DNA from: Clostridia bacterium
GTDB taxonomy: Bacteria; Bacillota; Clostridia; Peptostreptococcales; Acidaminobacteraceae
Direction of reading: 5' to 3'
DNA length: 64,000 bases
Assembly: GCA_016937975.1 (NCBI GenBank)
Contig: JAFGVN010000068.1
Coordinates: 1-64,000, forward strand
Shown: piece by piece, positions 25,210-33,475 of the stretch
Layout: every line of letters begins with the position of its first letter
Position numbering within the stretch: the stretch's first letter is position 1
Program-made: the position numbers and the translations under genes
The notes under the pieces: generated by a model
What the model was told of the DNA's origin: nothing
The model's input: only the letters and a program-made list of their open reading frames with translations
The model's database searches: none

Positions 25210-25854
25210 TTAATCTAAATTGCCTTGATGTGCATTTACAACATCCTCTGATTCAAACATGGCAACTTCAATGGCTTTGATCAAACCATCCTTAATCATA
25301 TCCAGACCCATGTGGGCTACTTGTCTTTTGCCAATCACCTGGGCTGGAATAAAGGGTACATGTACAAAACCGCCTTTAATTTCAACATCACTGGTTTTAA
25401 TATAATGCATGAGACTATAAAGTACATGATTACAGACATATGTTCCTGCCGTATATGAAACACTGGCAGGTATATTTTCTTTTTCTAGAGCCTCTACAAT
25501 TTTAAAAATAGGTAAATTAGAAAAATAGCCATCATCACCATCTTCTCTAATTTTTTTTCCTAAAGGTTCATTGCCTTCATTATCAGGTATTCTTCCTAAG
25601 TCCTTATTAATACCAATACATTCAAAGGAAAGGTCTGTTCGGCCGCCAGCTTGTCCAACACAAAATACAATTTGCGGCTTTTCTTTCTTGATGGTCTGTA
25701 TTAATAAATCAGACGATTTCTTAAATACAGTTGGTAATTCAAGCTTAATTATTTTTCCGTGATGAATAAAATCAGGCAATAATTTAACCGCTTCATATGA
25801 AGGATTAATGTTTTCTCCACCAAAGGGGTTAAAACCTGTTACTAATATTTTCAT
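25210..25854 (-). CDS. pcp: Pyroglutamyl-peptidase I
   Basis: Removes N-terminal pyroglutamate from peptides in the cytosol (peptidase family C15). The 214-aa length is standard. Active-site regions are present: FECIGIN (Glu), YVCNHVLYSLMHY (catalytic Cys) and GGFVHVPFIP (His). The free pyroglutamate would be a substrate for the 5-oxoprolinase encoded at 46-48 kb. It probably shares a transcript with the downstream EamA transporter. Confidence 0.95.
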   Translation of the reverse strand: MKILVTGFNPFGGENINPSYEAVKLLPDFIHHGKIIKLELPTVFKKSSDLLIQTIKKEKPQIVFCVGQAGGRTDLSFECIGINKDLGRIPDNEGNEPLGKKIREDGDDGYFSNLPIFKIVEALEKENIPASVSYTAGTYVCNHVLYSLMHYIKTSDVEIKGGFVHVPFIPAQVIGKRQVAHMGLDMIKDGLIKAIEVAMFESEDVVNAHQGNLD

Positions 25855-25927
25855 TTAAACCTCCTATCATATTCATTTCTATTTTACACCATAAGAGCTA
25901 AAAAACGGATTAAATTATCCTTAACTC

Positions 25928-25960
25928 TAACAATGCAGAGATTTCTCTCTGCATTTGTTA
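25928..25960. terminator. Possible terminator between MFS and pcp genes
   Basis: A stem ATGCAGAGA / TCTCTGCAT extended by AACA/TGTT lies downstream of the MFS stop. The T-run is poor, so it may be weak. Confidence 0.45.
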
Positions 25961-25966
25961 AAAGGT

Positions 25967-27247
25967 TTAATTTTTTAGTTCATATATCCTTCTATACAAA
26001 AACATACTTAAAGATCCAACAAAAATTATTGAACCTGCTAATGTAAGAACAGCTCCCATACCAGCTCCTTGACCAACACCAAAGAGAAATACCAAAGGGT
26101 GATCCTTCATCATCTTCGGTTCAAACAATTGATCCACCAATGGGCCAACAATTAAGAAAGATAAAGGTGCTGTGCCATAGGCAATCTGATATGCAATTGA
26201 AAAGACACGCCCTTGTAAATCTTGAGGTACCAAATGTTGTAGCATAGACTTGAATAAAGCACTTACCATTGGTAACGGCATCATTAAAAAGAAAAGTGAT
26301 GAGGCTAAGAAAAATGTCTGTCTAAAAATACCAAACAAAATCATCATAAAACCAGATAACGTTGTCAAAAGTAAAATACTTTGTATTCTTTTTCCTACAA
26401 AAATAAATCTTGTCATTAAATAAGCACCTATCGCTGTAGCAATCCCCATCATACTGAGCATGGAAGATACCATGACTTCATTTTCAGTCAAGCTGTAAAC
26501 ATATGGAATGACTAATTCCAATGGACCATTTAAAAGAAAATTAATAAACCCAAAATAAACGATAAAAATGAGTAGTGGCTTATTTTGACATAAAAAGTTA
26601 AAACCAATCTTTAACTCCTGGTGGATTTTTGTTTCTACATAAGAATTTTGAATCGCTTTGTTGGGTAATCGAATTGCAAATATAATCAGTACTGCTAAAA
26701 CAAAGGTAATTAAATCCAAGGTTAAGATTCCTTTAAATCCTATAAAAGGATATAACGCACCTGTTAATGCAGGACCTAAGAAGCTTGCCACTGGAAATAA
26801 CATTTCCTTAAAGCCATTGACTTTATCTCTCTTATCATTTTCAGCCAATTCACTTATTAAGGTATCAGCAGCGACAGTTTGCAAGCTGGCAAATATACCT
26901 TGCAATGCCACAACAGAATATAAAACTACAGGCATAAAGCCTTTATTAAATAAACTGATTAAAAGAATTAATGAGCCAAGTACTTGACCAAAATCACCTA
27001 AAATCATGGATTTCTTGTATTGCCATCGATCCACTAAAACCCCTGTTAATGGACCTACAAACAAATTCGGTAGCTCATTAAAAAATGGAATTAATAATAA
27101 ATAGGTTACATGTCCTGTTGTTTTAAATAACCATATACCCAAAGCAGTAGAAGTCATTCTACTGCCTATAAGTGAACTACCTTGTGTCATTAATAATATT
27201 GTAAGTGTTCTATTATGATTAGAACTCTGTATTTTTTTCTTTTTCAT
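25967..27247 (-). CDS. Major facilitator superfamily transporter (macrolide-efflux-like)
   Basis: A 426-aa, 12-helix MFS protein resembling the MefA/enterobactin-exporter type: PFFNELPNLFVGPLTGVLVDRWQYKKSMILGD is the cytoplasmic loop 2-3 region, and VPQDLQGRVFSIAYQIAYGTAPL the later signature. It should use the proton gradient to export a small hydrophobic compound. Its start overlaps the stop of the upstream flavodoxin-ferredoxin gene by 4 bp, so the two are coupled. The substrate is unknown. Confidence 0.88.
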   Translation of the reverse strand: MKKKKIQSSNHNRTLTILLMTQGSSLIGSRMTSTALGIWLFKTTGHVTYLLLIPFFNELPNLFVGPLTGVLVDRWQYKKSMILGDFGQVLGSLILLISLFNKGFMPVVLYSVVALQGIFASLQTVAADTLISELAENDKRDKVNGFKEMLFPVASFLGPALTGALYPFIGFKGILTLDLITFVLAVLIIFAIRLPNKAIQNSYVETKIHQELKIGFNFLCQNKPLLIFIVYFGFINFLLNGPLELVIPYVYSLTENEVMVSSMLSMMGIATAIGAYLMTRFIFVGKRIQSILLLTTLSGFMMILFGIFRQTFFLASSLFFLMMPLPMVSALFKSMLQHLVPQDLQGRVFSIAYQIAYGTAPLSFLIVGPLVDQLFEPKMMKDHPLVFLFGVGQGAGMGAVLTLAGSIIFVGSLSMFLYRRIYELKN

Positions 27248-27984
27248 TTTAACCTGATTACTTTCTTGCGATTGACTTCAAAAGCATCCTTAGGACACTT
27301 GTGAACACAACGCATACAGCTATTGCATATTTCATGGTTTATTTCTATTTTCTCATCTATTAAAGACAAAGCTTCTACTGGACATTGACGCATACAAATT
27401 TTACATCGAATGCATGCTTCATGATTGACTTGAATCTTGCGACTTTGCTGTGTCCAAATTTTTCTTCCCTTTGAAATGCTTCTCATCCAATCCGATAGAA
27501 TAGGCACTCTTCTCCAAGTTGTTTTGCCTTCTAGTAACTTTTCTAAAAATATGCCTACTTGATTTAAAGCCTTTGCATTTTTCAATTCGAGTTTAGTCCT
27601 ATTTATTGATTTCGTAAGCATACTGCTGCTCATTTTTAATTCAATTGCACCAACACAATCAAATCCTTTACTTTCTAATACTTTTTTCATCGGACCTACA
27701 ACACCACCTGAAAATTGATCCATGGTATCTACCATAAAAATTTTTTGATTTTCCTGCTTTGGAAGTCCTTCAATGAAATCCCAAACAATGGGATATGTGG
27801 ATTGTATTGCAACAGGGAAAAACAGGCCAACAAACGCTATATGATCCCAATCATAGTTTTTTACTGACTCCATAGCTTCCAGTGAAACCTCGTAGTTCAT
27901 TTCTTCAAGTTTTTGTTTTGAATACTCAGCAATTTTCAAGGTATTACCTGATCCGGTAAAGTAATAAAGTTGAATCTTTTTCAT
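27244..27984 (-). CDS. Flavodoxin-ferredoxin fusion (EFR1-type) protein
   Basis: A 246-aa cytosolic electron carrier or reductase. The N-terminal flavodoxin-like domain binds FMN (YYFTGSGNTLKIAEYS). The C-terminus holds two 4Fe-4S motifs, CIRCKICMRQCPVEAL and CNSCMRCVHKCPKDAF. EFR1-type proteins are common in anaerobic Firmicutes, with uncertain physiological partners. Translation runs directly into an MFS exporter gene, an odd pairing that may reflect reduction of a compound before export; that is speculative. Confidence 0.9.
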   Translation of the reverse strand: MKKIQLYYFTGSGNTLKIAEYSKQKLEEMNYEVSLEAMESVKNYDWDHIAFVGLFFPVAIQSTYPIVWDFIEGLPKQENQKIFMVDTMDQFSGGVVGPMKKVLESKGFDCVGAIELKMSSSMLTKSINRTKLELKNAKALNQVGIFLEKLLEGKTTWRRVPILSDWMRSISKGRKIWTQQSRKIQVNHEACIRCKICMRQCPVEALSLIDEKIEINHEICNSCMRCVHKCPKDAFEVNRKKVIRLK

Positions 27985-28130
27985 AAGACCTCCTACCTAC
28001 AAACTTATAGGATAAGATTGTACTATTCTCATCATAAAATGATTACAAAAATTTTTCTACATGACGAAAGTCATTTTCCTCTCTTACTATAATAAAATGT
28101 ATTTTCCAAAAGTGATTGTAAAAAATAAGC

Positions 28131-28153
28131 AAAAAAAAAGAGCTTCTAGCTCT
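28131..28153 (-). terminator. Terminator of the TIM-barrel/zinc-ribbon gene
   Basis: On the minus strand, AGAGC-TAGAA-GCTCT is followed by nine T, close to the stop codon at 28160. Confidence 0.8.
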
Positions 28154-28159
28154 AATTCT

Positions 28160-29206
28160 TTAAGCAGTTACTTTATTCAAGACTTCAATGTCTATATTTT
28201 CATCAAGTGCATAACCTTCTCTGTGGTTACATTCACTTAAATACTTACCACACAAAGGACATACTTCTTTTTCACAATAAGACTGATGAAATTCTCCTTT
28301 TTTAGAACCACATGCCTGACAGTCTTCAAAAGCCAAATCCCTTTTCATTTGCTCACCATTCACCAGTACAATTTCAGAATAATGTTTACCTTTCATTAAT
28401 TTGATCTCCTTCTCTAAGATTTTTATGGTTTCTCCTATTTGAGCACCTAAATTTACTTTTGCAACTTCAATAACACCATAGCCTTTAAAATGTTTTAAGT
28501 TAAAGACACTTTTGATGAAGGCATCGGTGATTTTAATATCTGTACATGTGCCATTTAATTGATGATCAGACTCTTCATTCGCATCGTGAATATGAATATT
28601 CCCAACCCTCTCCATTTGTAATGGTGTCAATTGATATGCTAACGCATCTGAAACAACATGTCCAAAATCCAAACAAAATTTTAAGTGAGGATAGTGTATT
28701 AATATTTCATCTATACGATTGATGTTTATCCGTTCTCTTCCAACAATATTTCTATACTTGTCATGTACTTCCTTCGGAAAAATCGATAGATTTCGTATCT
28801 GATTCAGATTTTCGAGATGAAGTACAATGTTCAAACGATGATCCTGAATATACTGATACATGGCATCCAACATCTCAAAGGTCATTTGAATGTCTTCTTC
28901 AATGGAAGTACCTAATGCATGATGTACAACCGCATGCACTGAACTTCCTGTTATTTCAGCGACGCGATTTAATTGGCTTAAAAGAGATAAATTATTTTTA
29001 TCCATTTCTGGTAAATGCACTTGATAGATCTTTCCTGCTTTTTTCAATCTTCTTGCCATTTCCAAATTGTATGATAAGTAATCCGTTCCTTCCAATTCAG
29101 AAAAACTTACTTCCACACCATGAATTTCTTCAGAATTTAAGACGTAATCAAGTATATTTCGTTCTGAATCAACTTCTGAAGGTCTATATCCAATTAGATA
29201 TTTCAT
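28160..29206 (-). CDS. Xylose-isomerase-like TIM barrel protein with C-terminal zinc-ribbon
   Basis: A 348-aa protein. Residues about 1-265 look like the AP endonuclease 2/sugar-phosphate isomerase TIM barrel: VHAVVHHAL, NIVLHLENL, LKFCLDFGHVVSDA, NIHIHDANEESDHQ and GYGVIEVAK supply the usual metal-binding His/Glu/Asp. The last 60 residues hold paired cysteines (CQACGS, CEKEVCPLCGKYLSEC), a likely zinc-binding add-on. The reaction could be isomerisation or epimerisation of a sugar or polyol; the substrate is unknown. The gene stands alone. Confidence 0.75.
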   Translation of the reverse strand: MKYLIGYRPSEVDSERNILDYVLNSEEIHGVEVSFSELEGTDYLSYNLEMARRLKKAGKIYQVHLPEMDKNNLSLLSQLNRVAEITGSSVHAVVHHALGTSIEEDIQMTFEMLDAMYQYIQDHRLNIVLHLENLNQIRNLSIFPKEVHDKYRNIVGRERININRIDEILIHYPHLKFCLDFGHVVSDALAYQLTPLQMERVGNIHIHDANEESDHQLNGTCTDIKITDAFIKSVFNLKHFKGYGVIEVAKVNLGAQIGETIKILEKEIKLMKGKHYSEIVLVNGEQMKRDLAFEDCQACGSKKGEFHQSYCEKEVCPLCGKYLSECNHREGYALDENIDIEVLNKVTA

Positions 29207-29476
29207 TAAGGTGATTACTCCTTATTAAGGTTATTTAATTCTTCACAACAGGAACATTTTAACTCAGTGTCAAAAGTCTGTAAACAATTATTTTGTTAAT
29301 TTAATACTAAAATCAGAAATATTTTTTTCTTCCCTACGCATTCTTACAACACTGTAAATAACTGGATTCATTTTGGTTTTAGATTTGCTCAACTAAACAC
29401 TTGTTTTCTCCCAACAAAGATATTAAATTTTTCTGTACACTTTAATTTAAATGTAGGTACTTCCTAAAGTATTCGA

Positions 29477-29482
29477 TATAAT
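29477..29482 (+). promoter_or_regulatory. -10 box of the M3 peptidase gene
   Basis: TATAAT lies about 20 bp before the start codon of the M3 peptidase gene. No good -35 hexamer is visible at the usual distance. Confidence 0.45.
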
Positions 29483-29502
29483 GTTCCTGGGAGGAAAGAA
29501 AA

Positions 29503-31026
29503 ATGACTAAATTAGATAAAATATTTGAACTGATGAAAAAATTGGATGCCCTAAGCGTAGAGTCCAGTCGCTTGGGTTGGGTCCAATATACAACAGGATA
29601 TGATTTCGGTGTTGTTGAAAATGACAAGAAAATCAATGATTTCTTAATGAATAAAGATCATTTTGAATTGGTGAAATCTCATTATTCTATGGACTTGGAT
29701 GAAAAAGACCGTAGAAGAATGGATTTGGTTTTTAAGATGTTTGAACCTTATCATAAATCCGACGAAATTAATGCTCTCAATGAAAAAATACAGGAAAAAG
29801 TAAACGAACTGTCTATGATTTTAAATACATTTAGATTTAAATTAGATGGTAAAGAAGTTACCTCTGTAGAACTTTCACAGATTCTAAACAACGATAATGA
29901 TCGTGAAAAGAGAAAAAAAGCATATTTAGCTCGAAATCAAATCAACAAACCAATGGTTGATGCAGGATTTTTAGATTTAATTGAGATGCGTAAGGAAATG
30001 GCAAAATTGAATGGTTTTAACTCTTTTGTTGAATTGAAACTTTATGAAGAAGATTTGACACCAGATATTTTTAAATCATGGAAAGATGAAGTCAATGAAA
30101 TGTTGCCAAAAATGAATGAAAAAAGAAAATATTATGCACAAAAGTTTTTAAAGGATGATCAATTGCATCCGTGGGATGCTGCATATGTTTCTAACAAAAT
30201 TGCACCTTCCTTATCAAAGCAAGTGAATATGCTTGAATACTATAAGCATCTTTCTGATCTTTTTATGAAATTTGGCTTTAATTTGGATGAATACAACATT
30301 ACTTATGATGTGTTTTCAAGACAAAACAAATCTGAATGGGGTTACAATTTCCCTATTGAAACAGCTAAAGACTCTCGTATTCTAGCGAATGTAAAAGATC
30401 GTTTTTACGAATATGGTGTTTTGCTTCATGAGACAGGGCACGGCGTTCATTCCTTCCTTCAAAGTCCAGATGAACCTATTCTTAATATGGGCATCAATGG
30501 TATTGTTACTGAAGGTATTGCGAACTTATTTGGTTCACTTATGTTGAATGAAACCTTTTACAGTACATTCTTTGATACGGATCTTGAAACTGCTCGAGAA
30601 GAGTTCAAGGAAATAAAAGAATGGGAAAAACTAAATGCTTTAAGAAGTGTATCTCGTATTTTATTTGATCAAGCTTTCTACACTACAGAAAATAAAAATC
30701 TTGAAGACATTTATGAAATGTACTGGAATAACGAAAAAGAGATCTTAGGAACTGAAAAAGGTGATTATGAGCCACCATGGGCTTTCTTAATTCATCACAC
30801 CACTCATCCTATATATCTTCACAATTACTTTATGGGCGATGTTACATGTGAAATGCTAGCTGAAGTTTTCAATAAAGCCCATGGTACAAAATCCATTACA
30901 GACAAACCATTGGCATTCGGTAAGTTTTTGTATGAAAAAGTTATTCAGCCATCAGGCTTGTATGATTATAAGACGCTCTTCGAAAAAATTAGTGGTGAGC
31001 CTTTTTCATTAAAGTATATCAAATAA
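29503..31026 (+). CDS. M3-family zinc oligopeptidase (oligoendopeptidase F-related)
   Basis: A 507-aa cytosolic metallopeptidase. The zinc motif is HETGHGVHSF (HExxH) with the third ligand in the following NGIVTEGIANLFGSL helix. It is shorter than PepF (about 600 aa), with a reduced N-terminal cap. It cleaves short peptides and contributes to peptide turnover. It begins after GGGAGGAAAGAAAA. No operon partner; a terminator follows at once. Confidence 0.9.
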   Translation: MTKLDKIFELMKKLDALSVESSRLGWVQYTTGYDFGVVENDKKINDFLMNKDHFELVKSHYSMDLDEKDRRRMDLVFKMFEPYHKSDEINALNEKIQEKVNELSMILNTFRFKLDGKEVTSVELSQILNNDNDREKRKKAYLARNQINKPMVDAGFLDLIEMRKEMAKLNGFNSFVELKLYEEDLTPDIFKSWKDEVNEMLPKMNEKRKYYAQKFLKDDQLHPWDAAYVSNKIAPSLSKQVNMLEYYKHLSDLFMKFGFNLDEYNITYDVFSRQNKSEWGYNFPIETAKDSRILANVKDRFYEYGVLLHETGHGVHSFLQSPDEPILNMGINGIVTEGIANLFGSLMLNETFYSTFFDTDLETAREEFKEIKEWEKLNALRSVSRILFDQAFYTTENKNLEDIYEMYWNNEKEILGTEKGDYEPPWAFLIHHTTHPIYLHNYFMGDVTCEMLAEVFNKAHGTKSITDKPLAFGKFLYEKVIQPSGLYDYKTLFEKISGEPFSLKYIK

Positions 31027-31052
31027 AAAATCAGGTTGAATACCTGATTTTT
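31026..31052 (+). terminator. Terminator of the M3 peptidase gene
   Basis: AAAAATCAGG / CCTGATTTTT with a 7-nt loop lies directly after the stop codon. Confidence 0.85.
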
Positions 31053-31056
31053 CTTC

Positions 31057-31091
31057 TGAAGAAATCCCTTATGCAACAAGGGATTTCTTCA
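31057..31091 (-). terminator. Second hairpin, end of the GNAT/ATP-grasp gene
   Basis: A 14-bp perfect inverted repeat (GAAGAAATCCCTT / AAGGGATTTCTTC plus a T-A pair) with a 7-nt loop spans the stop codon of the minus-strand gene. It stands back-to-back with the peptidase terminator. Confidence 0.7.
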
Positions 31092-33038
31092 TGATACTGG
31101 TCTTATAATTTTCATGGTATCTTCCAGACGACTGTAAAAAACATCCATAAGTTTATCATACAATTGATCTTTTTCAACCAAGTCTTCTACATCATGATCA
31201 ATATTCGGATTATCATTAACCTCAATGACATAAATTTTCCCATCTATTTCCTTTAAATCTACGCCATATAAACCGTCACCAATGACATGCGCTGAATCTA
31301 AGGCTGCCTTTATTACACCTTCTGGTACATCACACTGCTTTAAGGTTTCAGAATCACCTTCTGTAACACTCTCATTATTCCAGTTCATAATTTGCCAATG
31401 ATTGTTTGCCATAAAATATTTACAAGCAAAAAGAAATTTACCATCCAGTACACCAATACGCCAGTCAAAATCTGAAGGCATAAATTCTTGCCCTATGATT
31501 AATTCTGATCGCATAAATAATATTTCTAATTTTTCTTCTAATTCATTAAGATTTTCTACTTTATAGACATCTGCAGAAAACGCACTATCTGGCAATTTAA
31601 GCACCAATGGAAATGGTAAGTGTTTTATTTTATCCTTCCACGAATGTTTTTTATTAAAAATCCAACTCTTAGGCATGGCTACATGTGCCTTTTTCAGGGC
31701 ATCATATAAATATACTTTATTGGCACATCTCAAAATAGACCAGGGATCATCTATAACCACTAACCCTTCTGCATAGGCGAATCTGGAAAATTCATAAGTA
31801 TAATCATTCACACTCGTCGTTGTACGAATAAATAAGGCATCAAACTCTGGTATTCGACTGTAATCTTTTTCAGTAATAAAAGTAACAGCAAACCCTTTCT
31901 TCTCTGCAGCTCTTACTATAGCATTTAAAGCTTCTTTATCTGAAGGAGGTGTTTGTTCATCAGGATCAATGAGTATAGCCATATCGTAATCGTAATTTTT
32001 TAGAGAACCTTTACCATATTGATGCTTAAGAAAATAATCTGAAATCCAAGGTTTTATCATTATTTTTTCTTCTTCACTTAAATCCAATAAAGACTTCAAC
32101 TCGATTTGATTTAAAACCCAAATATCCTTTTTTAAAAATGAAAAGGTCAACAGAGGACCATGATACAATTGATTCAGTTGTCTTACCAAATGTTGATATT
32201 TTATATTTTCATTTTGGCCAAAATAACTATGAATTATAATTTCCTTTTCCGTCTCGTCCTTGAAAGTCTTTTGAATCAGATCATCAATTTCTTCACCAAT
32301 ACTTTGTAATACTTTTTTATTATTAATATCTCGAATCATACTGGCACTTGGATATGCTACCTGTTTTCTAGCTAAAGCTAGTAATGACACATAGTATCCA
32401 ACGGATTGGTAATTGTAATTCAAACACAAATTGAATACCTTCATAGATTTCGAGTATTGATAATGGGCATTTTCAATGAAATCGTTAGCTCTTGTCTGTA
32501 TAACATCTGTCATGTCATCAAAAAAATCTGTATCAAAATCCGTAACAATTAGACATTTGGGCTTATGCCTCTTAAGAATCATTTTTAAAGCATGTTTTGA
32601 AGTCTCATAATAATTCTCAAGATATTCTCGTTGTTCAAATCCCAACATTTCATACCATTGAATCAAACTTTTATTAGAGGCATCAACTTCTAAGAATAAC
32701 TGTGAAACTTGTAACTCGTTGCCATAATTTATTGCAAGTTCCATTAATTTTTGTCCAAGGCCTTTCCCTTTTGCCGATTTTAAAACCGCAATCGAATAAA
32801 TCCTAAGACTATGTTTATGAACTTTTAAAATCAAACTCCCAGCAGGCTCATTATTTTCATCATCAATAATGACAACAACTTGATGGTCGCTATGAATACT
32901 TCTTTTTAACATATCACGATTTGAGGCTCTATAGGGTTCAAAAGCTTCGTTTTCTAATGTAACAAGAAAATTCAAGTCATCATTGGTTGCAATACGCATT
33001 TTTTCTTCGAGTAACTGCTGAAGTATATTAATTTCCAT
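31089..33038 (-). CDS. GNAT acetyltransferase fused to RimK-like ATP-grasp ligase
   Basis: A 649-aa cytosolic fusion. The N-terminal GNAT domain (about residues 15-155) has SAKGKGLGQKLMELA. The middle segment resembles the RimK-linked (RLAN) domain seen with ATP-grasp amidoligases. The C-terminal ATP-grasp (from about 385) carries FPLVLKLPDSAFSADVYKV, the acidic EVNDNPN metal site, and YGVDLKEIDGKIYVIEV. It should join an amino acid to an acceptor carboxylate using ATP, with acetylation as a second step. Substrates are unknown. The ATG at 33038 lies inside the end of a 43-aa ORF, so translation is probably coupled. Confidence 0.85.
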   Translation of the reverse strand: MEINILQQLLEEKMRIATNDDLNFLVTLENEAFEPYRASNRDMLKRSIHSDHQVVVIIDDENNEPAGSLILKVHKHSLRIYSIAVLKSAKGKGLGQKLMELAINYGNELQVSQLFLEVDASNKSLIQWYEMLGFEQREYLENYYETSKHALKMILKRHKPKCLIVTDFDTDFFDDMTDVIQTRANDFIENAHYQYSKSMKVFNLCLNYNYQSVGYYVSLLALARKQVAYPSASMIRDINNKKVLQSIGEEIDDLIQKTFKDETEKEIIIHSYFGQNENIKYQHLVRQLNQLYHGPLLTFSFLKKDIWVLNQIELKSLLDLSEEEKIMIKPWISDYFLKHQYGKGSLKNYDYDMAILIDPDEQTPPSDKEALNAIVRAAEKKGFAVTFITEKDYSRIPEFDALFIRTTTSVNDYTYEFSRFAYAEGLVVIDDPWSILRCANKVYLYDALKKAHVAMPKSWIFNKKHSWKDKIKHLPFPLVLKLPDSAFSADVYKVENLNELEEKLEILFMRSELIIGQEFMPSDFDWRIGVLDGKFLFACKYFMANNHWQIMNWNNESVTEGDSETLKQCDVPEGVIKAALDSAHVIGDGLYGVDLKEIDGKIYVIEVNDNPNIDHDVEDLVEKDQLYDKLMDVFYSRLEDTMKIIRPVS

Positions 33039-33159
33039 TATATTCACCATATCCTCTAATCACCTTTGAAATTGGTTGGCATAATTGAATCTTAAAACGA
33101 TTATCTTCTTCATTATGTTTTTCTGATATTTGTTTTTTTTCTTTCTTTTTCTTTCCCAT
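33028..33159 (-). CDS. Small 43-aa ORF overlapping the GNAT/ATP-grasp start
   Basis: This ORF is not in the supplied track. It encodes 43 aa: a lysine-rich head MGKKKKEKKQ and the tail ISKVIRGYGEYNGN. The ATG follows TTGAGGTTATAAAC, a usable ribosome site. It overlaps the following gene by 11 bp in another frame. It may be a leader for translational coupling, or a small substrate of the ligase. Without homologues its reality is uncertain. Confidence 0.5.
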   Translation of the reverse strand: MGKKKKEKKQISEKHNEEDNRFKIQLCQPISKVIRGYGEYNGN

Positions 33160-33475
33160 GTTTATAACCTCAATAGGAAACTATAAGTAAGCCCAGTGCT
33201 TATTATAATCAAATCCAATATATGGATTATGATGACAATATTATACTCCTAATATGATTAAAAGCAAGAAATTTATTTCCATTTATGAAGAATGTTTTGC
33301 GATTTCATTTTAGTTCAAAACAATTCCCAAATCCAGTTCATTTTGGTGTCTATTATTTTTCTTTAACAACCAATAATTTACTTTCTAACTATCTTATATC
33401 AAGACTTTCACAATGTTTATCTCATTTTTTTTAGGGTAGAATACTGATAACTATACACTTTAAGCGAGGTTACAT
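33160..33475. other. Intergenic region between divergent genes
   Basis: This 316-bp AT-rich stretch separates the GNAT/ATP-grasp unit from the sensor gene. It must hold both promoters, but no pair of hexamers stands out, and no ORF with a ribosome site or clear RNA structure is visible. Confidence 0.6.
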
